The position numbers and the translations under genes were made by a program. Below the pieces are notes generated by a model that had not been told where the DNA came from, ran no database searches, and was given only the letters and a program-made list of their open reading frames with translations. From assembly GCF_000582685.1 (NCBI RefSeq), contig NZ_KK073768.1, forward strand, positions 4,145,824 to 4,209,823: a stretch of DNA of 64,000 nt. The letters run 5' to 3'. Positions 53,225-62,000 of this stretch are shown piece after piece; position 1 is the first letter of the stretch, and each line of letters opens with the position of its first letter. This stretch comes from [Scytonema hofmanni] UTEX 2349 (GTDB lineage: Bacteria; Cyanobacteriota; Cyanobacteriia; Cyanobacteriales; Nostocaceae).

Positions 53225-53407
53225 TTTGTCACCAAACTAATATCTAAATAGCTCTATTCTATACCTTTGATAGATGTACTGACAGCAGTTATATGATGAA
53301 TGTAGGGAAAATGGCGATCGCCTAGGTTGGGGCTTTGCCCATCGCATTTCGTAACCAAAAGCGCACATGCTGCCATTAAATCTCCCCTAAATAGCTATCA
53401 TGAATTG
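53225..53407. other. Gap between the slipin gene and the HEARO candidate
   Basis: Holds the upstream region of the minus-strand slipin gene. No ORF, terminator or repeat was recognised. Confidence 0.35.
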
Positions 53408-53723
53408 CATACACCAATAAAGAATTCAACTACCTCGCCCTGAAAGGGACGAGGATTGCTAAGAACAAACTTAGCGACGCAAGTGTTGAATAGCCCGCTG
53501 AGACTAGTTGCGGTTAAAACTTCCGAATGCTTCCCTAGTTCGGAAATACTTTAAGACCTTTTGTTGGGTCGTTGCGTAAAGGCAAGCCATCTGCAATTAG
53601 TTGGGCGAGGGGACAAATTACGGGTTTGCTGGTTCCTGGGATTATATCCATTTAAAAACCAGCATTTAAATATAAAGCCGTCTGACAAAGACGGGGTTTC
53701 AGACCCAAGGAGTTTGGATGAAA
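53408..53723 (+). ncRNA. Candidate orphan HEARO (omega) RNA of IscB/IsrB type
   Basis: The stretch folds as nested stems in the order seen in IscB omega RNAs. ATTCAAC (53424-53430) pairs with GTTGAAT (53485-53491), enclosing CCTCGCCCT-AGGGACGAGG (53433-53454) and GCTAAG/CTTAGC (53458-53475). Next comes CCGC-TGAGAC...GCGG (53495-53513), where GCTGAGAC matches the sequence I recall from the OgeuIscB omega RNA. TTCCGAA/TTCGGAA (53521-53545) follows, and finally CCGTCT/AGACGG (53678-53694) with AAGGAG just before an ATGA (53717-53720). The 16 bases before 53424 would be the guide. No IscB/IsrB/TnpB ORF follows; the ATG reads 16 codons only. Bounds are approximate. Confidence 0.55.
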
Positions 53724-53896
53724 ATTTTTACCCCTCTTCATGAACCTGTATCGCTAATAACTGAATAAACGCGATAACATAACATACAAGTTACTTAGAC
53801 AAAATCAAAAGTCTAAAAAAATTAAAAATTGGTGATTCTGTCCACTAGTAGTGCTAAAGTTTCAAGAAATTCATCTGAAATTTTCAGCCGATATCA

Positions 53897-56113
53897 ATGC
53901 TGAAGAAGTTACAGAAAAGACAAATTTATCTAATTTCGGGTGCAGGACTGTGTGCCTTATTGCTTGGCGCTATGGTTAGTGCTCCGGAGATCGGAAAATC
54001 TGTGGGACAATGGATAAAACTGTCCAAAAGTCCACCGGAACAGATATCTGAAGCAAGCAAAGCCAAATCAGTTGTGCTACCGCTGGTGTCACAATCGCGA
54101 CAAGAACGAGCAGGAAAACTAGAAGCGATCGCCAAAAACTCCAAATCGCTAGATAGAAATCGCGCTCGTTATCTTTTGGCAAGTGATTTGATTGAAAGCA
54201 AAGACGCCAAAAAAGCGCTATCGTTACTCGAAGGACTGGAAAATGATTATCCACTACTAGCACCCTATGTTTTGCTGAAACAAGCACAGGCACAGGATTT
54301 ATTAGGTAAAGACGGTAATGCCTCAGATATTAGGCGAAAAGTGGTGAGGCAGTATCCCAAAGAAGCTGCTACAGTCAAAGCTTTGTATCTGATTGCCCTA
54401 CCAGATACCCAAGAAGCTGCGATCGCTCAATTTCCTTCCCATCCCCTAACCTGGGACATCATTCGCAAGCGGTTAGTAGAAAATCCCAATCAACCCAAAT
54501 TAGAATTAATCCTGGCAAAATATAGTTTTGACCAACCAGGAATAATTACCGTGTTGGATCGCTTAGTTAGTAATTCTACAGATCCAACACAAGTGGAAGC
54601 CGAAACTTCCCTCAAACCAGAAGACTGGGAGATAATTGGTACAGCTTACTGGGAAAACAACGAATTTACCAAAGCAGCAGCAGCTTATGCCAAAGCAAGC
54701 AAAACACCCCGCAACCTCTACCGCACTGCACGGGGATTGCAGGTAGGTCAAAAAAAAGAGCAAGCGCAAGCTGTTTATCAGCAACTGGTACAGCAATTTC
54801 CCGAAGCGACAGAAACCGGTACTGCTTTGATGCGTCAAGCAGAAATGGTAAAATCATCTTTAGATGCTTTACCATATCTTGACCGAGTAATTGCGAAATT
54901 TCCCACATTAGCTGGTGCCGCACTCATAGAAAAAGCGAAAATTCTCGACAACAGCAATAAAAAAGCAGCAGAGGCAGCACGGCAATTACTGATAACCAAG
55001 TATGCGAATTCTGAAGAAGCGGCAGAATATCGGTGGAAAATAGCCCAAGATAAAGCTGCATCAAAAGATTATCAAGCTGCATGGCAATGGGCAGAACCAA
55101 TTACTACCAACAACCCAGATAGTATTTTGGCACCAAGAGCCGGCTTTTGGGTAGGTAAATGGGCTACTAAATTAGGCAAACAGCAAGAAGCCAAAGCCGC
55201 GTATGAGTATGCGATCGCTCAGTATCCTTACTCTTATTATGCATGGCGATCGGCAGCAATTTTGGGGCTAAATGTTGGCAACTTTAATAATGTCCGTCAG
55301 CTTAATCCAGAAGTAGTTTTATCTGGGCGCCCAGTACCTCCCGCAGGTTCGGAAACCTTCAAAGAATTATATCTGTTAGGACAAGACCGTGACGCCTGGT
55401 TGCAATGGCAAACAGAATTTGTCAACAAAATGCAACCAACGGTAGCAGAGCAATTTACAGAAGGTTTGATGCGGTTAGCACAAGGAGATAATCTAATAGG
55501 AATTGATAAAATTTCTAAATTAGAAGACCGAGAAAAACCAGATGAACTTGCTCAATATCAAGCTCTCAAACAACAGATTACTTATTGGCAAGCTCGTTAT
55601 CCTTTTCCTTATCTCAACGAGATTGAAAAGTGGTCGCAACAGCAGAAAATAAATCCTTTGTTGGTGACTGCTGTGATGCGTCAAGAGTCTCGGTTTCAGC
55701 CAAAAGTTAAATCTACTGCCGGTGCTACTGGTTTGATGCAAGTTTTACCGAGTACAGCTAAATGGATTGCACCACAAATCAAGTTGGATGCTCAAAAAAT
55801 TGACTTGGAAAATCCGAGTGAAAACATCATGTATGGTACTTGGTATTTGGATCATACTCATGAGCAATATCAAAATAACTCACTGTTAGCGATCGCATCT
55901 TACAATGCTGGTCCTGGTAACGTTAGCAAGTGGTTGCAAACTTTATCAAAAGACGATCCAGATGAATTTGTCGAAGCAATTCCCTTTGACGAAACTAAAA
56001 ATTACGTGCGTCAAGTATTTGGTAACTACTGGAATTATCTGAGACTTTACAACCCTGAAGTTTCTGCCACTGTGACAAAATATTCAGCCGCACATCCGGA
56101 ATTACCGAAGTAA
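53897..56113 (+). CDS. Soluble lytic murein transglycosylase (Slt70-like)
   Basis: A 738-residue peptidoglycan lytic enzyme. An N-terminal membrane helix or signal (IYLISGAGLCALLLGAMVSA) leads into a long superhelix of TPR-like repeats (about 70-540). The C-terminal SLT domain has the catalytic Glu in VMRQESRFQPKVKSTAGATGLMQVLPSTAKWIA and the GLMQ motif, and YNAGPGNVSKW near the C terminus. It cleaves the MurNAc-GlcNAc bond and forms 1,6-anhydro ends. It follows the HEARO candidate by about 170 bases. Confidence 0.95.
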   Translation: MLKKLQKRQIYLISGAGLCALLLGAMVSAPEIGKSVGQWIKLSKSPPEQISEASKAKSVVLPLVSQSRQERAGKLEAIAKNSKSLDRNRARYLLASDLIESKDAKKALSLLEGLENDYPLLAPYVLLKQAQAQDLLGKDGNASDIRRKVVRQYPKEAATVKALYLIALPDTQEAAIAQFPSHPLTWDIIRKRLVENPNQPKLELILAKYSFDQPGIITVLDRLVSNSTDPTQVEAETSLKPEDWEIIGTAYWENNEFTKAAAAYAKASKTPRNLYRTARGLQVGQKKEQAQAVYQQLVQQFPEATETGTALMRQAEMVKSSLDALPYLDRVIAKFPTLAGAALIEKAKILDNSNKKAAEAARQLLITKYANSEEAAEYRWKIAQDKAASKDYQAAWQWAEPITTNNPDSILAPRAGFWVGKWATKLGKQQEAKAAYEYAIAQYPYSYYAWRSAAILGLNVGNFNNVRQLNPEVVLSGRPVPPAGSETFKELYLLGQDRDAWLQWQTEFVNKMQPTVAEQFTEGLMRLAQGDNLIGIDKISKLEDREKPDELAQYQALKQQITYWQARYPFPYLNEIEKWSQQQKINPLLVTAVMRQESRFQPKVKSTAGATGLMQVLPSTAKWIAPQIKLDAQKIDLENPSENIMYGTWYLDHTHEQYQNNSLLAIASYNAGPGNVSKWLQTLSKDDPDEFVEAIPFDETKNYVRQVFGNYWNYLRLYNPEVSATVTKYSAAHPELPK

Positions 56114-56170
56114 GGGACAAGGGGGATAAGGAGGATAAGGGGGACAAGGAGGACAAGGAGGAAAATTTTC
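56114..56170. repeat. Octamer-like purine-rich tandem tract
   Basis: Copies of GGGACAAG/GGGATAAG/GGAGGACAAGG in a row, the reverse complement of the CCCCTTGT octamer class seen at 19797. It lies directly after the lytic transglycosylase stop. Confidence 0.75.
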
Positions 56171-56277
56171 TTTCTTGTCTTGCCGTTTCCCCTTCCTAAT
56201 TGCACAAAGAAAGTAACGAATTAAATTCCTAAATACCCTGTGTTTAAAAACGCGCTCATTTTTAAGCAAAGCTGTAC

Positions 56278-56538
56278 TTAAGCAATTGCCAATTCATAAT
56301 GCAAAACTAAGAGTTCATCTGCTGTCAAGGTAGCCATCGCATATTCACGTCCTTGAGTGTCAGCAAATTCGACTAAATAATAACATTCTTCTCCTTGCTC
56401 ATACACTTCTAAAATCGTTCCTACTTGTCCACTTGGTAAACTTTCAATAGAAGTAGAATCTGATTCCACTAGGGTTAAACGCTCTATTGAAATTGGGTTG
56501 AGTAGAGCAACAGTAGCCAAAAGTTTAAGTTTTTTCAT
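56278..56538 (-). CDS. DUF4926 protein
   Basis: An 86-residue protein. The recognised DUF4926 part is about residues 15-80 (LPSGQVGTILEVYEQGEECYYLVEFADTQGREYAMATLTADEL), with a beta-barrel-like strand pattern. The first 15 residues are hydrophobic and Lys-rich and could be a signal or an artefact of the start choice. It starts 1 base after the DUF6883 stop codon, so the two form one unit. Such pairs are frequent in cyanobacteria and may act as a toxin-like/immunity-like set (inference). Confidence 0.75.
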   Translation of the reverse strand: MKKLKLLATVALLNPISIERLTLVESDSTSIESLPSGQVGTILEVYEQGEECYYLVEFADTQGREYAMATLTADELLVLHYELAIA

Positions 56539-56539
56539 A

Positions 56540-56869
56540 TTATTTAATAAATGCAGAAATCAAACGTGGATTGGGATTTTTCGAGGTGATTTCCCAGATT
56601 GTACGCAGTTGAACTCCATCTGTATCTGGCACTATCCAATCTACCTTAAACTGTTGACCGAATGCTGTAGTATCTTGCTGGACAACTTTACCTTCAAGCG
56701 CTGCTATTTGCACAAGCTGTTGCAAAATCTCAGCATCTTCAACTGTGATTCCTAGAACTGAGGCAAAAACTCTAGCTTTGTGCTTCCCACTGGGATGGTC
56801 TGGGTTCAAGCAATAACCGATTAGCTTTTGCATTGAGATTTCTGCTTGCTCCCCATTCGGTAATTTCAT
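56540..56869 (-). CDS. DUF6883 protein
   Basis: A 109-residue protein beginning MKLPNGEQAEISMQKLIGYCLNPDHPSGKHKARVFAS, which matches the DUF6883 family. The conserved LNPDHPSGKHKARVF stretch includes His, Lys and Arg that could be catalytic. The family has been suggested as nuclease-like or toxin-like, without experiment known to me. The ATG at 56869 is preferred to a GTG at 56881. It is followed by DUF4926 with a 1-base gap and preceded by the STAND-WD40 gene. Confidence 0.75.
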   Translation of the reverse strand: MKLPNGEQAEISMQKLIGYCLNPDHPSGKHKARVFASVLGITVEDAEILQQLVQIAALEGKVVQQDTTAFGQQFKVDWIVPDTDGVQLRTIWEITSKNPNPRLISAFIK

Positions 56870-56888
56870 CCACTTTTCCACTTTCTGA

Positions 56889-59800
56889 TCAAGGAGAACA
56901 CAAAGCGCGATCGCTTTTTGTCACTTTCGGGTTGGTCTTTAAATAATCATGTAGCAAATAACAACTTTGTGACAGTAAATTCTCTAGTTTTGTCGAAGTC
57001 AAGTTCTGGAGAATCAAGTTACCTTTGTTACTACCACTAGCTAGCAGTCTGCCGGTCGGACTGAAACTAACACTGGTAAACTTATTTTTACGGGCTTTCA
57101 AAACGATCGCTAAACTACCGTTGCGATTCCAAAGTTTGATATTATCATCGCTAGCTGCTGCCAAAGTCTTGCTGTCAGGGCTAAAACTAACGCTTTTGAA
57201 AGAATCCCCAGAACCCTCAAAAATTTTGCTTGGTGTACCATCCAGCCGCCACAGTCTCACCGTATTATCATCACTAGCTGATGCTAAAAGTTGACCATCG
57301 GGGCTAAAAGTCACCCAATTAACGACGTTTTCATGTCCAATTAAGGTGTTAACTAAAACACCATCTCGGTTCCACAACTTAACTGTTTTATCATCACTAG
57401 CTGATGCTAAAAGTTGACCATCGGGGCTAAAACTTACCCAATTGACTGCGTTATTGTGTCCTTTTAAGGTTTTTAAGAATTTACCATCCACACCCCAAAG
57501 TTTGACGGTTTTATCCTTACTAGCTGAAGCGATAATTTTACCATCCGGCGACCAAGCTACGCCTAATACCACATCATCATGTCCGATTAAGGTGTGAATA
57601 AGTTTACCGTTTAGGTTCCATATTTTCACGAATTTATCTTTGCTGGCAGAAGCGATATTTTTACCATCTGGGCTAAAACTTACACCCCAAACTTGCCCCT
57701 GATGTCCTGCAAAGCTGCGAATCAGTTTACCATCTCGCTGCCACAGTTTAACTGTTTTGTCGCCACTACCGCCGGCGATGAGACTTCCGTCAGAGCTAAA
57801 ACTGATACTAGTAATCCAGTCACTATCCGCGTTGGGGTTTCCTTGTCGCAAATCGTTCCAATTCCACAACTTGATAGTTTTGTCTCGACTTGCAGAAGCA
57901 ATAATGCCATCGTCTGGGCTAAAATTAACGCTATTCACCCAATTGCTATGTCCCCTCAAGGTTCCTAATTGCATCCCATCAGAAGTCCAGAGTTTGATGG
58001 TTTCGTCGCTACTGGCTGAAGCGATAAATTTACCATTATGGCTAAAACTGATACCAGTAATTCCCCCACTGTGTCCCGGCAAAGTTTGCAGTAGTGTACC
58101 TTCGGGACTCCAAAGTTTGATGGTTCTGTCTTTGTCCAAACTACCGGAGGCAATTATTTTACCATCCGGCGACCAAGCGAGGCTCTTGACTGCATCGCTG
58201 TGTCCTGATAATATTTTTATCAGCTTACCGTCTAAATTCGAGAGTCTGATGGTTTTGTCAGCACTTGCAGAAGCGATTATTTTACCATCTGGCGACCAAG
58301 CTACGTCTAAAACTGGTTTTTCATGCCCTAATAAAGTTCTCAGCAGCTTACCGTCTCGATTCCACAACTTTACGGTGCGATCGCTACTTGCAGAAGCGAT
58401 TATTTTACCATCGGGGCTAAATGTAGCACTATTTACCCCACCCTGATGTCCTGATAAAGTGATTGATTGTAAGGTTTTCAGATTCCACAATTTTACTGTT
58501 TTATCTTGACTAGATGAAGCGATAAGCCCTCCGGGCATGGCTCCGCTTACCGCCTTTCCATCAAGACTAAAATTAACGCTATTAACTACGTCTTCATGTC
58601 CAGACAAAGTTTTGAATATTGTACCATCTGGATGCCAAAGAATAATAGTTTTGTCAGCGCTGGCAGAAGCGATTATTTGACCATCAGGGCTAAAGATGAC
58701 GCTATTTACCCCAGAGCGGTGTTTTTCTAAACGATTGCGCTCTCCTACCTCATTAACTGCCTGATAGAGGGCTGATTTTACCTGCTGTCTGGTGTCGGAA
58801 TCTACCCAAATTGCTTTTTGCAATTTTCTACCTGCATTTAAAGCTTCTTTTAATGCATCAATACCCTTATCGGAGGCAAACAGTGCTTCACTTGATGCAC
58901 TAATCGTTTTAATTTCGCTATTTCTTGCACTCAAAATTGATGATGTTAAAACTGCGATTGCTGTGATTGCAACCGCAAGGGCAAATTGCAGAGAATAATT
59001 AACTCTAACTTCACTTTGCCTTTGTTTTTCTTTACTTTCTGCTAGTTGAGTTTTTAATTGTTTTTCCTTTAATTCTGCTTGTAATTGTTCAATTTCTACC
59101 CGACTCATTTCTTCACGCTTGCGTAACTCTTTCAACTCGCTGACTAAATCTAATCCTTGCTGTAAATTGTTACCCACCAATTTTGCTTGCTGCTTGTTCT
59201 GCCTGAGTTCGCTATTAAGTCGGTCAATTTCAACTTGACTTTGTTGTACTTTATTGCGTAGTTGGTTTAATTGCAGTTGCAAGCTTAATTCTTGCTCTTG
59301 CAAGTCGCGAATCAAATCTACTAAATAATCATGAATTAGTTGATAGCGTTCGGGAACATCAGCAAATAAAACTACTAACCCAGAATGCACTAATATTTCC
59401 AATATCAAATCTAATTTTTCTGGATCTTCTAATTCTTCTAACTCTATTGCTAATTGAGCGCGAGTTTTAAAAGGTCTTTGATTGTTTTTGTCTGTTAATA
59501 AATATAAAACCAGTAGTGCCGCACGTTCATTTTCTTTGCCGCAATCTTGGATAAGTTCTTTAATATATCGTTCAATTAAGCGATTTGGTCGATATGGTTG
59601 ATATCTTTCTAAACTAGTAATTCTTTCATCTTGAAGTTGCGCTCCTGCTACTTGCAATTCAATGGGACGAACTTCTCCCAATTCTGCCGATAAATCTTTT
59701 ATCAATGCATCAATCAAAGCAGGTTCTAAATATGTATGCGATCGCTCTGTTAAACGCTGCACCACAATTTTGGCATCTGCGGGAGAAAAGTTATTTAATG

Positions 59801-62000
59801 GATAACGAATATTCTTATCCAGAATGTTCTTATTAATCGCTTCTAATTCCGATAAATGCTTAAACTCTAATAATCGGTGTAAATAATCTTCTCGCAAAGA
59901 AAGAATAACTTTGACAAAAGGGATATTTAAAGCTTGACTAATAAAAATATCAAACTCTTGCTTTTTCTTTCTATCTGTAGATCCAAAGAAGAATTCTTCA
60001 AATTGATCGAAAATTAAAACTGTGATTAAATAGTTCTTGGCATTTTCTTGTAATTGTTCTTGAATTTCGGCAATTGTGGTTGGTGTTACAGGAAAAGGTA
60101 AAACTTCTGCTTCTTTTTTAATTCGCGTCTGTGCTGATGATAAAGATTTTCCTAATTCTCCCACCCAATCATCATATAATTGTAATACCACAGGTACGGC
60201 AATTTGATCGCCGATCGCTCGATTTTGTAATGCAGGCACTAAACCCGCAGTCACGGTAGAACTCTTACCCACACCAGATGGACCGTGAATCACCGTCAGC
60301 TTTTGGTCAGCGCGGCTAATTCTGCCAATTAAGTTATTTATATCACCTTCGCGACCAGAAGCGGCAATTTCTAACGCGACGCTGCTACTTCCTAAAGGTG
60401 AAAGTAAAGCTGGATTTGTCGCTTGTCTTTGTGGTTGCAAACGTCCTGCACCAATAAAAGCGCGAAAACCATATTGCTGTTCCACAGAACGACGTTTTTG
60501 ACGAATAGTAAAAGCTTCTAAATAACGACCTTCTTCAAAATAAAGCGATCGCAAAGACCTTAAAAGGCGAATATAACGATGAGGATCGTAACGATGGTCG
60601 CTAGTTTCTAACGCTTCGTCAAGATTCTCACTTGCCATTTTTAACTGTTCTAAAGCGATTTTTTCCTCACCCAAATTACGCTGTGCTTTCGCTAAAAGCA
60701 AGCGATAACTTTGCTTTAACAGTAAGGGAAATATGCTTGGATTCGAGTCGCTATTATCTTTTGATTCGTATAATTTCCACAAACTAACTCGTGCATATTG
60801 ACTCGCTTGTGACCAGCGAAATCCCTGCACGGCAACTTGTGCTAAAAAACCATAATCACAAGCTGATTGTATTTGCGTCCCATAAGTTTGATGCAATTCC
60901 AAAGACTTTTGAGCAACCATTTGCAATTCTTGCCACTCTTGCAGATGTTGCAAAACTTCCGCCAAATCCCCAATAAATTGCGCGACTACATCCGGACGTC
61001 CACTTACTTGTAAAACATTCAAGCATTCTTGAAAATAGGATTTAGCTGACTGCCAATAGCGGCGATTTTCGGCATAATTTCGTTCCGCTAAAAGGCAACA
61101 ACACAACCCAATATAAAATAATAATACCCCTTGCCGTAGTAGGGGTGAAGTGTGGCTGTTAACGATATCTAACTGCGAGCCAAATAAATCGGGGATTCTA
61201 AATTTATCGCTTAGTTCACTCTGGTTTCCCGATAATTCCTTCCAACATCTTAAGCTTTCTTGGAAATGCTCTAAAGCGGAATTTATGCGATCGCTTACAT
61301 AATCATCTAAACCAAAAACAAATTCTAAACTAGCATTTAATTCTGGTTCTAAAGAGATACCATGATTTTGCAACTCTTTAATTGCATACTTCAGTTCATA
61401 GCTATGCTCCCAAACTTCCTCTACAGTGCAATGCCAATCTGCTTCACGTTCTTGACGTTGTATAGCACGAGTATTTAAAACTGTAGCGAACAGAGAATCA
61501 GTTTCTTTTTGCAAAAATTCCAGCAACTGAGTTGAAGTCATTTCAAACCTAATTGGTGTCGCTGCCCAACTTGCGAAATCTGGTGCTAAACGTAATAGTT
61601 TTTGCTGTACTTCATCATTTGCCCAAAGCACCATTGTAAATGAATGTCTTTTGCGAAACTCATCGCGAATATGATTGATCGCACGCAATAAATCATCGAG
61701 TCCTTCCACTGACTCTAAACCCAAAATCATTAATGCTGAAGGCTGCTTTTTGTTTAGTTGTGTATGAAGAGTTGTGTAGAGACTTCTCGCATTATGAGGC
61801 AAAACTACCTTTTGAATATCATGTGCTTGGGGAAATACTTCTTCAAGTCGTTGTAGAATTTGCTGTTGCAAAACCTTATAATTGCAGCAAACTACAACCA
61901 CAGAAAATTGATTGCCAGAGAGAGCGATCGCCCTCCCCAAACTTTTAAATGAACTTTCGTTATCTGTTATGATACTTGTCTGCGGTTTTCGTTCAACCAT
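56889..62000 (-). CDS. STAND NTPase with TPR-like region and fourteen WD40 repeats
   Basis: A 1,703-residue signalling protein. The N-terminal part (about 25-185) resembles a degenerate P-loop domain, with no Walker A. A helical TPR-like region follows (about 195-530). The central STAND NTPase has Walker A GPSGVGKSSTVTAG (near 583-590) and Walker B TVLIFDQFEEFFF (near 660). A coiled coil leads to one membrane helix (ALAVAITAIAVLTSSI, near 1005-1025). The C-terminal half has fourteen WD40 units, two propellers' worth. The second unit carries a 9-residue insert from a repeat. ATG at 62000 overlaps the upstream ATPase gene by 34 bases. A regulatory or defence role is possible (inference). Confidence 0.9.
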   Translation of the reverse strand: MVERKPQTSIITDNESSFKSLGRAIALSGNQFSVVVVCCNYKVLQQQILQRLEEVFPQAHDIQKVVLPHNARSLYTTLHTQLNKKQPSALMILGLESVEGLDDLLRAINHIRDEFRKRHSFTMVLWANDEVQQKLLRLAPDFASWAATPIRFEMTSTQLLEFLQKETDSLFATVLNTRAIQRQEREADWHCTVEEVWEHSYELKYAIKELQNHGISLEPELNASLEFVFGLDDYVSDRINSALEHFQESLRCWKELSGNQSELSDKFRIPDLFGSQLDIVNSHTSPLLRQGVLLFYIGLCCCLLAERNYAENRRYWQSAKSYFQECLNVLQVSGRPDVVAQFIGDLAEVLQHLQEWQELQMVAQKSLELHQTYGTQIQSACDYGFLAQVAVQGFRWSQASQYARVSLWKLYESKDNSDSNPSIFPLLLKQSYRLLLAKAQRNLGEEKIALEQLKMASENLDEALETSDHRYDPHRYIRLLRSLRSLYFEEGRYLEAFTIRQKRRSVEQQYGFRAFIGAGRLQPQRQATNPALLSPLGSSSVALEIAASGREGDINNLIGRISRADQKLTVIHGPSGVGKSSTVTAGLVPALQNRAIGDQIAVPVVLQLYDDWVGELGKSLSSAQTRIKKEAEVLPFPVTPTTIAEIQEQLQENAKNYLITVLIFDQFEEFFFGSTDRKKKQEFDIFISQALNIPFVKVILSLREDYLHRLLEFKHLSELEAINKNILDKNIRYPLNNFSPADAKIVVQRLTERSHTYLEPALIDALIKDLSAELGEVRPIELQVAGAQLQDERITSLERYQPYRPNRLIERYIKELIQDCGKENERAALLVLYLLTDKNNQRPFKTRAQLAIELEELEDPEKLDLILEILVHSGLVVLFADVPERYQLIHDYLVDLIRDLQEQELSLQLQLNQLRNKVQQSQVEIDRLNSELRQNKQQAKLVGNNLQQGLDLVSELKELRKREEMSRVEIEQLQAELKEKQLKTQLAESKEKQRQSEVRVNYSLQFALAVAITAIAVLTSSILSARNSEIKTISASSEALFASDKGIDALKEALNAGRKLQKAIWVDSDTRQQVKSALYQAVNEVGERNRLEKHRSGVNSVIFSPDGQIIASASADKTIILWHPDGTIFKTLSGHEDVVNSVNFSLDGKAVSGAMPGGLIASSSQDKTVKLWNLKTLQSITLSGHQGGVNSATFSPDGKIIASASSDRTVKLWNRDGKLLRTLLGHEKPVLDVAWSPDGKIIASASADKTIRLSNLDGKLIKILSGHSDAVKSLAWSPDGKIIASGSLDKDRTIKLWSPEGTLLQTLPGHSGGITGISFSHNGKFIASASSDETIKLWTSDGMQLGTLRGHSNWVNSVNFSPDDGIIASASRDKTIKLWNWNDLRQGNPNADSDWITSISFSSDGSLIAGGSGDKTVKLWQRDGKLIRSFAGHQGQVWGVSFSPDGKNIASASKDKFVKIWNLNGKLIHTLIGHDDVVLGVAWSPDGKIIASASKDKTVKLWGVDGKFLKTLKGHNNAVNWVSFSPDGQLLASASDDKTVKLWNRDGVLVNTLIGHENVVNWVTFSPDGQLLASASDDNTVRLWRLDGTPSKIFEGSGDSFKSVSFSPDSKTLAAASDDNIKLWNRNGSLAIVLKARKNKFTSVSFSPTGRLLASGSNKGNLILQNLTSTKLENLLSQSCYLLHDYLKTNPKVTKSDRALCSP
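58526..58553. repeat. Repeat insert inside a WD40 unit
   Basis: CCTCCGGGCATGGCTCCGCTTACCGC, read on the minus strand, adds AVSGAMPGG between DGK and LIASSSQD of the second WD40 unit. The other thirteen units lack it. The sequence is G+C-rich and resembles a dispersed Nostocales repeat. Confidence 0.8.

Noticed and set aside
56889..58700. Long plus-strand ORFs (for example 57757-58446) opposite the WD40 region
   Set aside because: They mirror the repeated WD40 codons on the minus strand. The minus-strand frame gives a complete conserved protein.
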